Part shown: positions 1 to 9,029 of the stretch, piece by piece
Layout: the number at the start of each line of letters is the position of its first letter
Numbering within the stretch: the stretch's first letter is position 1
NCBI RefSeq assembly: GCF_001029445.1
Contig: NZ_LDOT01000032.1
Coordinates: 21,593-85,592 of the forward strand
Source of the DNA: Photobacterium aquae
GTDB lineage: Bacteria > Pseudomonadota > Gammaproteobacteria > Enterobacterales > Vibrionaceae
Reading direction: 5' to 3'
Length of the DNA: 64,000 bases
Translations under genes and position numbers: made by a program
The notes under the pieces: generated by a model
What the model was told of the DNA's origin: nothing
What the model saw: the letters and a program-made list of their open reading frames with translations, nothing else
Databases searched by the model: none

Positions 1-1
1 A

Positions 2-1579
2 ATTGATGAATATTTAAAAACGATATACTTGGAAGATTCTTCAAGTCTTTTCTTTGATAATGGCCATATATGGACAGTTAATTTACAAGCTCCTCGTTTA
101 CAGAACATAATTGATCATGTAAAAGAATCACGAGATCTTTTAGATGGAAAATATTTTGGAAAAAGTCCATTTGTTAGAAAAGTAAAAAACTCAGTTCTTG
201 ATGCTTATCGCACTGACCTGAAAAAGAAACAGGAAGTTAGGGACGAAATTGATTTTGATATATCGAATACCTCGGATGTTAAAGATCGTCTGTGGTTCAT
301 TATGCAGGAATCAATTAAAAGGGGAGCATCTGATGTTCATATTGAAGTTTTAAAATCATCAACGCGGCTTTTGTGTCGAGTGGATGGTGTGCGAGTTCAA
401 ATTGGTGATGAGATCCCTGATCCTAATTATGGGCGTTCAATTTTTTCTGTAATATTCCTTGATGTTGCTATTGATAAGCTATCCGATTTCTCGGAGGCTG
501 CGACAAATGCAGGTAGAATTGAAGTGCCATTATTAGTTAAGGGAAAGCTACGCAATACTATCTGGCGGGCATCGTACATGCCAGCTAAAGATCATGGTGG
601 TAAGGTTTCATTGCGTTGGTTAAATAAGAATGATTCTATTCCTGAATTAGAGGATTTAGGTTATACAGATGGTCAGCTAGCTCAATTTTACAAATTTATT
701 AGACGTTCAAAAGGTGTTTTCCTTTTATCTGGTGTAACTAACTCTGGGAAAACAACATTAATATCTTCTTTAATAAAAAAGAGTAAGGAGCAATACTCAG
801 GTCGTTCACATCATACGCTAGAAGATCCACCTGAGTTCGATTTAGGCGTAGTACAAACTCATGTCCAACCACATCAAAAAGTAGCTGAAGATCTAGACGA
901 GTATAAAGATTATGGATATTACACAAAGGTTCTATTGAGGCAAGATCCCGACTTTATATCAATTGGTGAGATTCGAGATCATAATGTTGCTATGGAGACT
1001 TGTCGCCTCGGCGATACCGGGCAATTGGTTGTGGCAACACTGCATACGTCTTCTGCAATAGGTATTGGTGAAACATTAATATCTCAGTACAAGGTTGAAC
1101 CAGCAATTTTGGCAACGCCTGATCTGATGGTTATTTGGGCGACTCAGACACTTGTTAGTACGTTATGCCCACATTGTAAAGTCAGCCATAATGAGGTTAA
1201 AGAATACTATCAATCTCTTAATTTGGAATCTGAATACAACCGTGGGATGGAAATTTTTTCATTGAATAAGGTTGATGAAGATTTAAAGGATGTATATTGG
1301 AAGAATCCAAAAGGTTGTTCAGAATGCAATAATGGCCAAAAAGGTCTTACATCGCTTCTTGAAATGATTGTTTTTGATAATGATGACTTGAAATATCTTT
1401 CAAATCAGGATTATTTAGGATGGCATAAATCTTTAATATCTAAAGGATATAAAGAGTTAAAAGATCACGCTATTCTTAAAATTAAATATGGAATGCTAGA
1501 TGTTAATACAGCTGCGGATCGTGTTCCGACACTTATTCCACAGGAGTCACATTCTGTATATTTAAAGATGTTGAATTAA
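2..1579 (+). CDS. pilQ: Type IV pilus assembly ATPase, PilQ/GspE/PilT family (5' end cut by window edge)
   Basis: Cytoplasmic secretion ATPase that powers assembly or retraction of a type IVb pilus. The frame stays open to the left edge, so the gene begins before the window. Counting residues from the TTG at position 29, a Walker A loop (GVTNSGKTT) lies near 235-243, an Asp/Glu-rich Walker B-type segment (SIGEIRD) near 311-317 and a His box (ATLHTSS) just after. Two Cys pairs (CPHC near 380, CSEC near 430) look like the zinc site of GspE-type ATPases. It is followed after 10 bp by a GspF-type membrane protein and then a pilin, the PilQ-PilR-PilS order of IncI1 thin pili. Family call is firm; the exact orthologue name is inferred from gene order. 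Confidence 0.9.
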   Translation: MDEYLKTIYLEDSSSLFFDNGHIWTVNLQAPRLQNIIDHVKESRDLLDGKYFGKSPFVRKVKNSVLDAYRTDLKKKQEVRDEIDFDISNTSDVKDRLWFIMQESIKRGASDVHIEVLKSSTRLLCRVDGVRVQIGDEIPDPNYGRSIFSVIFLDVAIDKLSDFSEAATNAGRIEVPLLVKGKLRNTIWRASYMPAKDHGGKVSLRWLNKNDSIPELEDLGYTDGQLAQFYKFIRRSKGVFLLSGVTNSGKTTLISSLIKKSKEQYSGRSHHTLEDPPEFDLGVVQTHVQPHQKVAEDLDEYKDYGYYTKVLLRQDPDFISIGEIRDHNVAMETCRLGDTGQLVVATLHTSSAIGIGETLISQYKVEPAILATPDLMVIWATQTLVSTLCPHCKVSHNEVKEYYQSLNLESEYNRGMEIFSLNKVDEDLKDVYWKNPKGCSECNNGQKGLTSLLEMIVFDNDDLKYLSNQDYLGWHKSLISKGYKELKDHAILKIKYGMLDVNTAADRVPTLIPQESHSVYLKMLN

Positions 1580-1589
1580 TGAGGATATC

Positions 1590-2627
1590 ATGAAAGGAAT
1601 GAGGCCGCGTAAAATAAGAAGGTTATCTCAAAAAAAACAAATTTTATTGCTAAAAAACCTTCGTACACTTGTTAGTTCAAATTTAACACAAAAGGAAATA
1701 GCTCAAAGACTTGTAGAGTTTGGCACTAAAGAAGAACAGTCTTTAGGTCATGCTGTACTAGCTAGCTTAAATGTCGGCGGTACTTTTGCTATGGCTGCTA
1801 AACCGTGGTTTTCACCTATGGCTTGGGAAGCCTTAATTGCTGGCGAAAAAACGGGGGTTTTAGAAAAGGGGATCAAAAATGCTTTAAAGATTCTGGAAAT
1901 CGGTAACGTTACTGGCATGGGTTTCTTTTGGGGACTATTAAAACCAATTGGTACTGTTATTGTAATGTTCGCTGCTTTGATCGGAGCAAGAGAAGCCTTC
2001 TTTCCTAAGATAATGGATCTGTATTCGATTAGCCGGTGGGGGGATGTTTCAATAGCGGCCTATAATTTTGGTGGTTTTCTATCTGATTGGTGGAAACTTA
2101 TCTTATGTATCATACTGTCACTAATTGCGATTGTTATTTTTACAATTAAATATTCCGTTGGTATGTTCAGGAACAAGTTGGATAAGTTTCCAGTCTATCG
2201 TCATTATAGGCTAATTCTTTCAGCAAACTTTTTGAGATCTATAGGCAATTTAATATTAGCTGGTTTTTCATTAAAGGAATCATTATCCAGTACAAAAGAA
2301 CAATCAAATTTATATTTGTCATACCATATTGATATAGTTATGAAAAATATTGGACGTGGGTATTTAAATATAGGTGAGATATTGGATACAGGTTTATTAG
2401 ATCGTTCTGAGCAAAGCGCTCTAAAAGTTTTAGGTGGTAGAGGTGGGAATTTATCTCAAACATTATTGAATTGTTCTGAAATCACACAAGATAAAGTTGT
2501 AAATGAATTAAGTAATTTACAAAAGATATTATATAACATACTAATGCCAATTGGCGGTTTATTAAGTTTTTTGTTAATGGGTGGGGTTGGAATGTTGATG
2601 TTTGACTTATCGACAAATATTGGGTGA
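1590..2627 (+). CDS. pilR: Type IV pilus inner-membrane platform protein, PilR/GspF family
   Basis: Polytopic protein expected to form the inner-membrane platform on which the PilQ-like ATPase acts. It has 345 residues, normal for plasmid PilR. Hydrophobic stretches lie near residues 110-135, 165-190 and 310-335, separated by two similar soluble domains; the pattern of internal duplication (LRTLVSSNLTQKEIAQRL near the start, LRSIGNLILAGFSLKESL in the middle) is typical of GspF/PilC proteins. A GAGGATATC ribosome-binding region sits in the 10-bp gap after the ATPase gene, so the two are probably co-transcribed. Confidence 0.85.
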   Translation: MKGMRPRKIRRLSQKKQILLLKNLRTLVSSNLTQKEIAQRLVEFGTKEEQSLGHAVLASLNVGGTFAMAAKPWFSPMAWEALIAGEKTGVLEKGIKNALKILEIGNVTGMGFFWGLLKPIGTVIVMFAALIGAREAFFPKIMDLYSISRWGDVSIAAYNFGGFLSDWWKLILCIILSLIAIVIFTIKYSVGMFRNKLDKFPVYRHYRLILSANFLRSIGNLILAGFSLKESLSSTKEQSNLYLSYHIDIVMKNIGRGYLNIGEILDTGLLDRSEQSALKVLGGRGGNLSQTLLNCSEITQDKVVNELSNLQKILYNILMPIGGLLSFLLMGGVGMLMFDLSTNIG

Positions 2628-2773
2628 TAGTTTAAATTGAATTTTAAAAACATTATGAAAGTTGTTTTAATTTTAATTTAATCTGATATATTAATATCAA
2701 ATTTCGAATTAGTTTAATTTGAAATCTTCTTTTTAAAAAAATTAATTTACCAGAAACAAATGGAGATTTTTCT

Positions 2774-3289
2774 ATGCTTACTCAAGAGCGTGATATGAAT
2801 AAGTTTTTCAAGAATAAACAACGCGGCGCAATGTTAATGGATAATATGATTGCTGTTGGTTTTATTTCTATGTTGCTTATCGGTATCGTTGCAGCAATCC
2901 CAACAATCACACATAAATTGAATGTCTCCAATTTCCAAAAACAAGCAACAGACATTTCAACTGCTGCTGTTCAATGGAAAAAGGCCCGGCCTAACTTTAC
3001 AGGGCTTTCAATGGACGAGTTATGTAAATATGAGTTGATTTCTAAATCACACTGTTCAGGAGCATCAGCCGTATCAGGTTCAAATCCATTTGGCGGTGAT
3101 TGGACACTTACTCCAACTCAAGGTACTTTCACCCTAACTGCAACCTTGCCAAACCTAACAGGTGAAACTGGTCGCCAATTAGATCTTGCCGACACTATGG
3201 CTCCGATGACTAAAGGCCAATGTGCATCATCAACAGGCTGTTCAACTATCGATGCGTCTTCTGCTGACTCCCTTATTATGAAGTTTTAA
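2774..3289 (+). CDS. pilS: Major type IVb prepilin, PilS-like
   Basis: Probable main structural subunit of the pilus. The 171-residue protein has a short leader ending KQRG followed by a hydrophobic helix (AMLMDNMIAVGFISMLLIGI), the class III prepilin signature; cleavage after Gly would leave Ala at +1 and Asp rather than the usual Glu at +5. The C-terminal half carries paired cysteines (CKYELISKSHC; CASSTGC) consistent with the pilin D-region disulfide. A GGAG sits eight bases before the ATG at 2774; an internal ATG at 2795 would give a shorter leader. The gene is followed directly by a rho-independent terminator, as expected for a highly expressed pilin at the head of a read-through operon. 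Confidence 0.85.
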   Translation: MLTQERDMNKFFKNKQRGAMLMDNMIAVGFISMLLIGIVAAIPTITHKLNVSNFQKQATDISTAAVQWKKARPNFTGLSMDELCKYELISKSHCSGASAVSGSNPFGGDWTLTPTQGTFTLTATLPNLTGETGRQLDLADTMAPMTKGQCASSTGCSTIDASSADSLIMKF

Positions 3290-3325
3290 CTGTTAATTCA
3301 GCACATCAAAAGTTCAGCACATCAT

Positions 3326-3352
3326 AAGGGCGCACTCAATGCGCCCTTTTTT
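3326..3352 (+). terminator. Rho-independent terminator after the pilin gene
   Basis: Inverted repeat AAGGGCGCA / TGCGCCCTT with a 5-base loop followed by a T-run. It would give abundant short pilin mRNA with partial read-through to the minor pilins. Confidence 0.8.
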
Positions 3353-3366
3353 ATTACGGTGATGAT

Positions 3367-3885
3367 ATGAAATACCAGAAAGGTATCATGGTCGCAGAAT
3401 TGGCGATTTATTATTCTGTTAGTGTTACATTAGTCGTAATGTTTATATCTAGCATTATCAATTTTGGATCGAATTATGTCAAAGCAACAGAAATAAAGGA
3501 AACATCTATTGCCATTAAAGACGGTATTGAGCTGTTTTATAATACGTACCCAAAAATTGCCGAAAATAAGCCTTGCTATTCAATAGATAAAATCCCTGTA
3601 AAGAATGTTAATCAGTTAGTCAGTGAGGGGTATATTACATCCAAAAAAAATTATTTGGGTTATGATTTAACAGTTAAAACATATGAAATGAATGGAATTA
3701 AATATGCTGCTGGGGCGATGATAAATGTAAATTTAGACAGCTTAAAAGAAGCAAGGAATATGAGTGATTTAATTCCAAATTCAAAAGTAAAAGATGATAA
3801 GTCAATTAGCATTTATTATCCATTTACGTTGCCAGATATCGATCAGAGACATTTTGATTTCAACACAGGATGCTATATACAATGA
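3367..3885 (+). CDS. Minor prepilin-like protein
   Basis: 172 residues with a prepilin-type N terminus: MKYQKG, then a long hydrophobic helix with Glu at +5 if cleavage follows Gly6 (IMVAE). It is probably processed by the same prepilin peptidase as the major pilin and inserted as a minor subunit. The stop codon overlaps the start of the next gene (ATGA), indicating translational coupling. No closer family recognised. Confidence 0.7.
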   Translation: MKYQKGIMVAELAIYYSVSVTLVVMFISSIINFGSNYVKATEIKETSIAIKDGIELFYNTYPKIAENKPCYSIDKIPVKNVNQLVSEGYITSKKNYLGYDLTVKTYEMNGIKYAAGAMINVNLDSLKEARNMSDLIPNSKVKDDKSISIYYPFTLPDIDQRHFDFNTGCYIQ

Positions 3886-4850
3886 AAAATCAAAAAGGAT
3901 TCTTTTTGTTGGGCCTAATCATAGCTTTTGGTTTTGCTACTGCTGCCTTTACGATGATGGCTGACCGTATTTATTTATCGCAAGTAAAATCTCAACAGGT
4001 TGTTCCATTTTTAAATAGATTGTCTTCTTTACAGGAGTCCATAAAGCGTTATCAATTAATAAAAATCAAATCTGGCTTAAAAGATTCAGATGTTGGTATT
4101 TTTCCACCCAAAGCTAGTTTAGAGAATGAACTTGTTAAAAAAGGTCTATGGGAAAGCTGTACTAACGCGGATAAAAATAATGGGCTATGTACTGATTTGC
4201 TTAATACACCTTACAATTCAAAGATTGATTATAATTTAAGTCCGACATCTGGTACACCCCCTGTGGCCGTACCTATTGCAACGTTTGAAATACCGCTGCC
4301 CAACATAAATTCAGAAAAGAGGTTGTACAATTTGTATCTTTCAGAGCTATCGAAACTTGCTAATTCAAATTTAAGTTCAGATCGTACTAAATTGATATTG
4401 CGTTTATATCCAGTCACTAATTATCCATCGTTAGATACTGAAAAATTTATAACTTCTGACGGAAATACTATACTCAAAGATACTTGGGATGTTGGTAATA
4501 AGGCTGTTCTTAATGCTAGCCAAATTAGTGTTAAAACTTCCAATGGTTCTCAATTGGATATATCGAGAGGTACTATTTCAGAAATGGTTGTTCCATCAGG
4601 CACAACTATTTATAAAACAGCTTGGTCTTGTCCTGTTGGTTTAGAGCCAAAGTTGAATGTTAACGTGCATTCGGTGTTGAATCAAAATACATATATTCAA
4701 TATATAGGGATTAATGGTTTTACACCGATAGTAGAAGATCATGGAAATAGGTATATAGTAAAGTTACGTTACAATGCAAAAAGGAAAAGTGATAGTAAAT
4801 GGCATCAACATGAGAATGGATATTTAAATGTGCGTTTAGGTTGTTATTAA
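3882..4850 (+). CDS. PilV-like minor pilin / pilus tip protein
   Basis: Starts at the coupled ATG 3882; a start at 3870 is less likely. The N terminus MKNQKGFFLLGLIIAFGF resembles a prepilin leader and helix, although +5 is Gly rather than Glu. The remaining 300 residues are soluble and end in a Cys-containing domain (WSCPVGLEP ... VRLGCY). Size and position after PilS-type genes match PilV, the tip adhesin of IncI1-type pili. No inverted-repeat shufflon was seen downstream. The PilV name is inferred from context, not from a recognised domain. Confidence 0.55.
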   Translation: MKNQKGFFLLGLIIAFGFATAAFTMMADRIYLSQVKSQQVVPFLNRLSSLQESIKRYQLIKIKSGLKDSDVGIFPPKASLENELVKKGLWESCTNADKNNGLCTDLLNTPYNSKIDYNLSPTSGTPPVAVPIATFEIPLPNINSEKRLYNLYLSELSKLANSNLSSDRTKLILRLYPVTNYPSLDTEKFITSDGNTILKDTWDVGNKAVLNASQISVKTSNGSQLDISRGTISEMVVPSGTTIYKTAWSCPVGLEPKLNVNVHSVLNQNTYIQYIGINGFTPIVEDHGNRYIVKLRYNAKRKSDSKWHQHENGYLNVRLGCY

Positions 4851-4866
4851 TATTAAAGGGTAAGTT

Positions 4867-5217
4867 ATGAATAAAAAAATACTAATAGTATCATTATCAA
4901 TGATGATAAGTTTTAGTGTATTAGCAAAAGTAACCGTTAATGATGTCAATCGTTACTCGGTTCATTTAAATGCTAGTGTTCAAGATACACCAAGCAATAC
5001 AATCGCTAACCAATGGTGGAATATGAACAGAGCGCCTAATGAAAATTCTAGTAGCAGTTCACTATATCTTTATGGTGGAAGCTATCGACATTATAATGGC
5101 CGATGTGTGGAGAATAATTTTTTTACTGGTGCATGTTCTTGCCCTAGTGGTTACACGGGGGCTAGCCAAGAGACTTGGGGAGGGAATACTTTATATTTTT
5201 GCGAAAAATGGGGATGA
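4867..5217 (+). CDS. Small secreted Cys-rich protein of the pilus operon
   Basis: 116 residues with a clear Sec signal peptide (MNKKILIVSLSMMISFSVLA, cleavage after SVLA). The mature part has four cysteines in a C-terminal block (GRCVENN, GACSCPSGYTG, YFCEKWG). The CSCPxGYTG pattern recalls C-terminal modules of phage and pilus adhesins, which would fit an accessory tip protein, but this is only a resemblance. It follows the PilV-like gene by 16 bp and is the last gene before a terminator. Confidence 0.6.
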   Translation: MNKKILIVSLSMMISFSVLAKVTVNDVNRYSVHLNASVQDTPSNTIANQWWNMNRAPNENSSSSSLYLYGGSYRHYNGRCVENNFFTGACSCPSGYTGASQETWGGNTLYFCEKWG

Positions 5218-5258
5218 TACTATTTTAAATACGTGAAATTTACAATAATTTAATGATT

Positions 5259-5323
5259 GCGTTGCTTTATTTGCCACTTTAGTCACAAAAATATTAGTTG
5301 GTAAATGGCAACGCTTTTTTTTT
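5259..5323 (+). terminator. Possible terminator at the end of the pilus block
   Basis: GCGTTGC at 5259-5265 pairs with GCAACGC at 5308-5314, with further weak pairing inside, followed by nine T residues. The long loop makes this moderate evidence. Confidence 0.5.
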
Positions 5324-5414
5324 CTGAAAAATTGTTTTTTTTATCTTATGTCTATCTGTAAGTCAGGTTATGATCTATATAAGATTTCAACAAATTAACT
5401 TGCAGGGATATAAA

Positions 5415-6443
5415 ATGAAAAAATTGATATTGAATGTTGCATTGACAGCGGCTTTAGCTTCTTCTTCTGTATGGGCTGTGGAGGGTGGGGACGCTCTAAG
5501 CTGGTCAGATTATCCATACTTAGTAGAATCAAATTGTACTGGTACAATTCTAGCAGGTCGTTTTGTTTTGCTCGCTGGTCATTGTGGTGCATGGGAAAGT
5601 AACCCGTTTCCTCGTGCAATTAAGCTATCTAATGGTAAGTCAATCATGCCAAGTAAGCGTCACGCCGAGCTATATTACGAGGGGACAGATGATGTTGCGT
5701 TGTGGGAGCTTAATGATACTATTCCTACGAATAAAGTCATTTACTTAAATGCTTCGGATGCCCCTGTCATTAGTGATTCTGTTTATCTAATGGGATTTGG
5801 TCGCGATAATGGTATAGCAGATTTACATGGTGGTTTTAATACAGTATCTAATGTTGTTGAAACAAATGTTATGTATGTCGATAGCATTGTGCATAGTGTT
5901 GAAGGTGATAGTGGTGCTCCTGTATTAAATGCTAATGGTGAGATTATTGCGGTAAATGCTGGGTCGAATACGGTTGAGGGGTCAGGTGAATATGCTCAAT
6001 CAGGATCTATGATTTCAGCACCAGTTGTGAAAAATTGGATTCTTGATACTATCAATGGTTGGCACAGTGAGACTAATTTTGAATTGGTAGGTCAGCGTAC
6101 AGTAGAACTTCAATCACTGCATTCACAACCAACTGATCTGAATGAGTTAATTAATTCTGGTACATTCACATCAGGTGATGTACAGGTGTTGGGCGGGTCG
6201 TGTGTCACTGATGGGGTGGTAGATGCGTTCCAACGCTGTACGTTAGATTTGAGCAGTAATGGTCAAGAGGGTTTTGTCGATTTGGGTAATTACAAAATTA
6301 CTGTTAACCCTCATGTTGAACCAGAGCCAGAGCCAGAACCTGATGGTGGAAATAATAACGGTGGTGAATCAGGCGGTGGTTCAATGGGATTATTTGGTAT
6401 GATTCTTCTTGGTTTCTTAGCGGCTTTCCGTAAAAAGATCTAA
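5415..6443 (+). CDS. Secreted trypsin-like serine protease with GlyGly-CTERM tail
   Basis: Start chosen at ATG 5415 (AGGG seven bases upstream), which places a Sec signal peptide (to about residue 21, SSSVWA) at the N terminus; the upstream ATG at 5370 would bury it. The catalytic triad is visible: His56 in LLAGHC, Asp93 in DDVALW, Ser166 in GDSGAP. A beta-rich domain follows, then an acidic EPEPEPEP linker and a C-terminal GlyGly-CTERM: Gly/Ser-rich GGGSMG, hydrophobic helix, RKK end. In Vibrio such tails are cut by rhombosortase on type II-secreted proteases (VesB family). Placement just after pilus genes suggests a role in pilus maturation or in contact with surfaces, but this is inference. 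Confidence 0.88.
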   Translation: MKKLILNVALTAALASSSVWAVEGGDALSWSDYPYLVESNCTGTILAGRFVLLAGHCGAWESNPFPRAIKLSNGKSIMPSKRHAELYYEGTDDVALWELNDTIPTNKVIYLNASDAPVISDSVYLMGFGRDNGIADLHGGFNTVSNVVETNVMYVDSIVHSVEGDSGAPVLNANGEIIAVNAGSNTVEGSGEYAQSGSMISAPVVKNWILDTINGWHSETNFELVGQRTVELQSLHSQPTDLNELINSGTFTSGDVQVLGGSCVTDGVVDAFQRCTLDLSSNGQEGFVDLGNYKITVNPHVEPEPEPEPDGGNNNGGESGGGSMGLFGMILLGFLAAFRKKI

Positions 6444-6462
6444 CTACTTTCATCTTTAAATA

Positions 6463-6497
6463 AAGCATCATCTATCATTAATGGATGATGCTTTTTT
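6463..6497 (+). terminator. Rho-independent terminator after the protease gene
   Basis: Perfect 10-bp stem AAGCATCATC / GATGATGCTT followed by six T residues. An ATG at 6481 lies in the loop and is therefore an unlikely start for the next gene. Confidence 0.85.
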
Positions 6498-6507
6498 GGT
6501 GTTTACC

Positions 6508-7212
6508 ATGATTGAAATATATTTTCAGTTTTTTTTGTTTGTTATATTAACATTCGCATTTCCTTTTTTATGTTTAAAAATAAAATTTCTAAATCCATTT
6601 AAAACATCACTTGTTACGTTTTCGAATACAAAGAGAGAGTTTAGGAAAGAAACGATAGTATTTGTATTAAAAAAATCAATTAAGATGGTGGCAATTCTAA
6701 TTTCTTCACTTTTTCCGTATTTCTTTATTCTGAGTGAATTATCGGCATTAGATCTTATTGTTATTTTCGCAATTACTTTTTTATTTTCTTGTTCGATAGT
6801 AAAACCTGTGATTAGAGATTCTAAAGCAAAAGGGATTACAATAGAACTAAACACCGCTTGCTCACAATCGGCCACTATTCATCTTAGTAAGATTGATGAA
6901 CAATTTTCTAGAAGAATATATAAAGATCTTGAAGTCGCAATAAGTGAGAGCAAGAGGGTAGGTATAACTAAAATGGTTATGATTTCACCTATTTTTTCAA
7001 TAAAAAAAGAGCTTAGAAATTTTAAAGTATTTGAGCGAATGGTAACGAGGAATGGTTTTATTTTGGTTAGCCGAAGAATGAAATGGTACGAAGGAATACC
7101 TACTCGTGTAATGTTTAGTGTATTGCGCGGCGTTCGAGATTCACACGCTTTGGATTCTTTAGGTGGGATGTGGGTAAGAGTTGAACTCAGAGCCATTACT
7201 GACACCAATTAG
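6508..7212 (+). CDS. Membrane protein of unknown function
   Basis: Start placed at ATG 6508, giving about 234 residues; the ATG at 6481 is inside a terminator hairpin. Hydrophobic segments lie at the N terminus (residues 3-25) and as a pair around 65-110, followed by a cytoplasmic-looking basic domain of about 120 residues with a conserved-looking end (GVRDSHALDSLGGMWVRVEL). No family recognised. Stands alone between two terminators. Confidence 0.6.
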   Translation: MIEIYFQFFLFVILTFAFPFLCLKIKFLNPFKTSLVTFSNTKREFRKETIVFVLKKSIKMVAILISSLFPYFFILSELSALDLIVIFAITFLFSCSIVKPVIRDSKAKGITIELNTACSQSATIHLSKIDEQFSRRIYKDLEVAISESKRVGITKMVMISPIFSIKKELRNFKVFERMVTRNGFILVSRRMKWYEGIPTRVMFSVLRGVRDSHALDSLGGMWVRVELRAITDTN

Positions 7213-7220
7213 ATTGCTTT

Positions 7221-7247
7221 AGGCCAGCTATAATGCTGGCCTTTTTA
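7221..7247 (+). terminator. Rho-independent terminator
   Basis: AGGCCAGC / GCTGGCCT with a 6-base loop and a T-rich tail. Confidence 0.85.
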
Positions 7248-7311
7248 TTTGATTATGTTTGAAGATTTAACTGTAGTGTTATTATATGTATATATTATTA
7301 TGGAGGTTATC

Positions 7312-8283
7312 ATGAAAAAAATGTTATTTTTTGTTTGTTTATCTTCACTTATGATTGGATGTTCGGCTAATCATAACGGTGGGATTGATAGAACTGAAAA
7401 ACTAAATCCAGCTTATAGTGAAGCATATAACATAGCTAACCAGACATTTTTAACACGTAAAACATTTGCTAATGGTTCGTCTCCATTAAGAGATATAAAA
7501 AAAACTGACATTGAAATTGATAAAATTGCCGAAATGACGAAATCGGGAATGGGCAGTGCATCATTTTTTAGTGCTGGTATATCATTATTGGCAGGGGATT
7601 TCACATCAGCAATAATTGATTCTTTCGGAGGAATTATTACCAATATTTCTGCATCTAATCACCCTAGTTCTGTTCCTCAATGGATCATTGTTGACAATAA
7701 TAATTTAACGGATAAAGAATTATTCGATAAAATTAATTTGTCAATTATGAGGTCATTGATAAAAATGAACCCTGCTATTAAATATGACGTTAGATCTTTT
7801 GCAGATAGATATGGTGAAGTACAAAGTTTTATTATTGGCGGCGGCTGCAAAGAACCTAACTTTATAAATGATGATTTTTACTGGATGGGGTTGATGATTG
7901 ATGGGGCTGTCGGTAAGAATACTTGTATGACTCATATTAGATATAGACGTGACAAAATATCAAAAGCTATAGTAGCTAAGACTAATTTAAGTGATAAGAT
8001 CACATCAAATCATGGCTTTGATGAACGTTCTATATTTGGTATGGTATCATACTCATCAGTTTCTCATGCGTTACAGCAACCTTTATCTCCTGAATTATAT
8101 GATAGTTTCCTAAAAACAGTCACTGCGGAATTAGGTGGTAGTTTTTATTATTATACTCCAAACTTCCCAAGGGAATATGATTCTTACTCTGATAAGAATG
8201 TAAAGTTTGCCACGTTTATTTTACCAAAAATCTATCATAATGGATTTATGTTAGATTTCTTTGACCCACTGAAAAATGATTAA
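7312..8283 (+). CDS. Lipoprotein of unknown function
   Basis: ATG 7312 has a GGAGG five bases upstream and opens a lipoprotein signal peptide (MKKMLFFVCLSSLMIGC), with Cys as the lipidation site. The mature part is about 305 residues with one Gly/Ala-rich hydrophobic stretch (near FFSAGISLLAGDF) and no recognised domain. The stop overlaps the start of a lytic transglycosylase gene, so it probably belongs to the envelope part of the pilus or transfer apparatus. Function not known. Confidence 0.65.
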   Translation: MKKMLFFVCLSSLMIGCSANHNGGIDRTEKLNPAYSEAYNIANQTFLTRKTFANGSSPLRDIKKTDIEIDKIAEMTKSGMGSASFFSAGISLLAGDFTSAIIDSFGGIITNISASNHPSSVPQWIIVDNNNLTDKELFDKINLSIMRSLIKMNPAIKYDVRSFADRYGEVQSFIIGGGCKEPNFINDDFYWMGLMIDGAVGKNTCMTHIRYRRDKISKAIVAKTNLSDKITSNHGFDERSIFGMVSYSSVSHALQQPLSPELYDSFLKTVTAELGGSFYYYTPNFPREYDSYSDKNVKFATFILPKIYHNGFMLDFFDPLKND

Positions 8284-8752
8284 TTTTATCAAGTTAACAA
8301 TGATTATTTTTGCGTTAGTTTTATCTAAACCTATTTTTGCAAAAAATACATATTATAATTGCTTTAATAATGCAGGGGAAAAGTATAATATAAACATTGA
8401 TATTTTAATGGCAGTTGCATATACAGAAAGTTCATTTGACCCTCATGCAATCAATTGTTCTAATCGTGACGAAAGCTGTGATTATGGACTTATGCAGATA
8501 AATAGTTGGTGGTTAAACGAATTAAAGCAATATGACTTAGACATAGATGACCTATTAAAACCATGCCTTAATATACATATCGGAGCTTGGATCTTGGCCA
8601 GTAATTTTCAGTCATTCGGCTACAGTTGGGACACGATTGGGAAATATAATGTTGGCAATAAAAGTTCAAAAGCTGCAATAGATGCAAAGATGAAATATAT
8701 TAAGAAGGTAAAGGAAAACTATGTTTATTTTATAAATAAGGAAGACGTTTAA
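8276..8752 (+). CDS. VirB1/PilT-like lytic transglycosylase
   Basis: Periplasmic SLT-family muramidase that would open peptidoglycan for the pilus or transfer channel. A signal peptide (to about residue 22, PIFA) precedes the SLT fold: catalytic Glu51 in AYTESSF, then the GLMQIN motif at 71-76 and the later NVGN segment. 158 residues is typical of PilT of IncI1 plasmids and VirB1. It overlaps the preceding lipoprotein gene by 8 bp and is followed by another lipoprotein gene, indicating one operon. Confidence 0.88.
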   Translation: MINFIKLTMIIFALVLSKPIFAKNTYYNCFNNAGEKYNINIDILMAVAYTESSFDPHAINCSNRDESCDYGLMQINSWWLNELKQYDLDIDDLLKPCLNIHIGAWILASNFQSFGYSWDTIGKYNVGNKSSKAAIDAKMKYIKKVKENYVYFINKEDV

Positions 8753-8753
8753 T

Positions 8754-9029
8754 GTGAAGAAAATTTTTTTTATAATTCTGACATTAAGTATCGTAGGATG
8801 TTCGGCCAAACAAGATCCAAAGCCTTGTAATGCTGGAACATTTATACACCGTATTTTGGAGAGTCAAAACTATCATACGGTGGTTACGGCACAAAACAAT
8901 CCCAAATCAATTGGTGGTGCATCGTATATTTCATCACACCAATCTCATGTTTTAAAAGTAGAAAAAAAACAACCAATTAAGGATGACACATTATGGCTGA
9001 AAATAAATCACAATCTGTTAGAAAAATGA
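8754..9029 (+). CDS. Small lipoprotein
   Basis: GTG start immediately after the transglycosylase stop. The 91-residue product has a short lipoprotein signal (FIILTLSIVGC). No domain recognised beyond that; size and context are compatible with a small outer-membrane accessory lipoprotein of a secretion system. The 3' end overlaps the next gene by 37 bp. Confidence 0.6.
   Translation: MKKIFFIILTLSIVGCSAKQDPKPCNAGTFIHRILESQNYHTVVTAQNNPKSIGGASYISSHQSHVLKVEKKQPIKDDTLWLKINHNLLEK

Noticed and set aside
4867..5217. Shufflon at the PilV end
   Set aside because: No repeated inversion sites or recombinase next to it; the only recombinase is 13 kb away.
6525..6875. Minus-strand frames at 6525-6875 and 6879-7208
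   Set aside because: Shadows of the plus-strand membrane protein; no start signals and lower coding plausibility.
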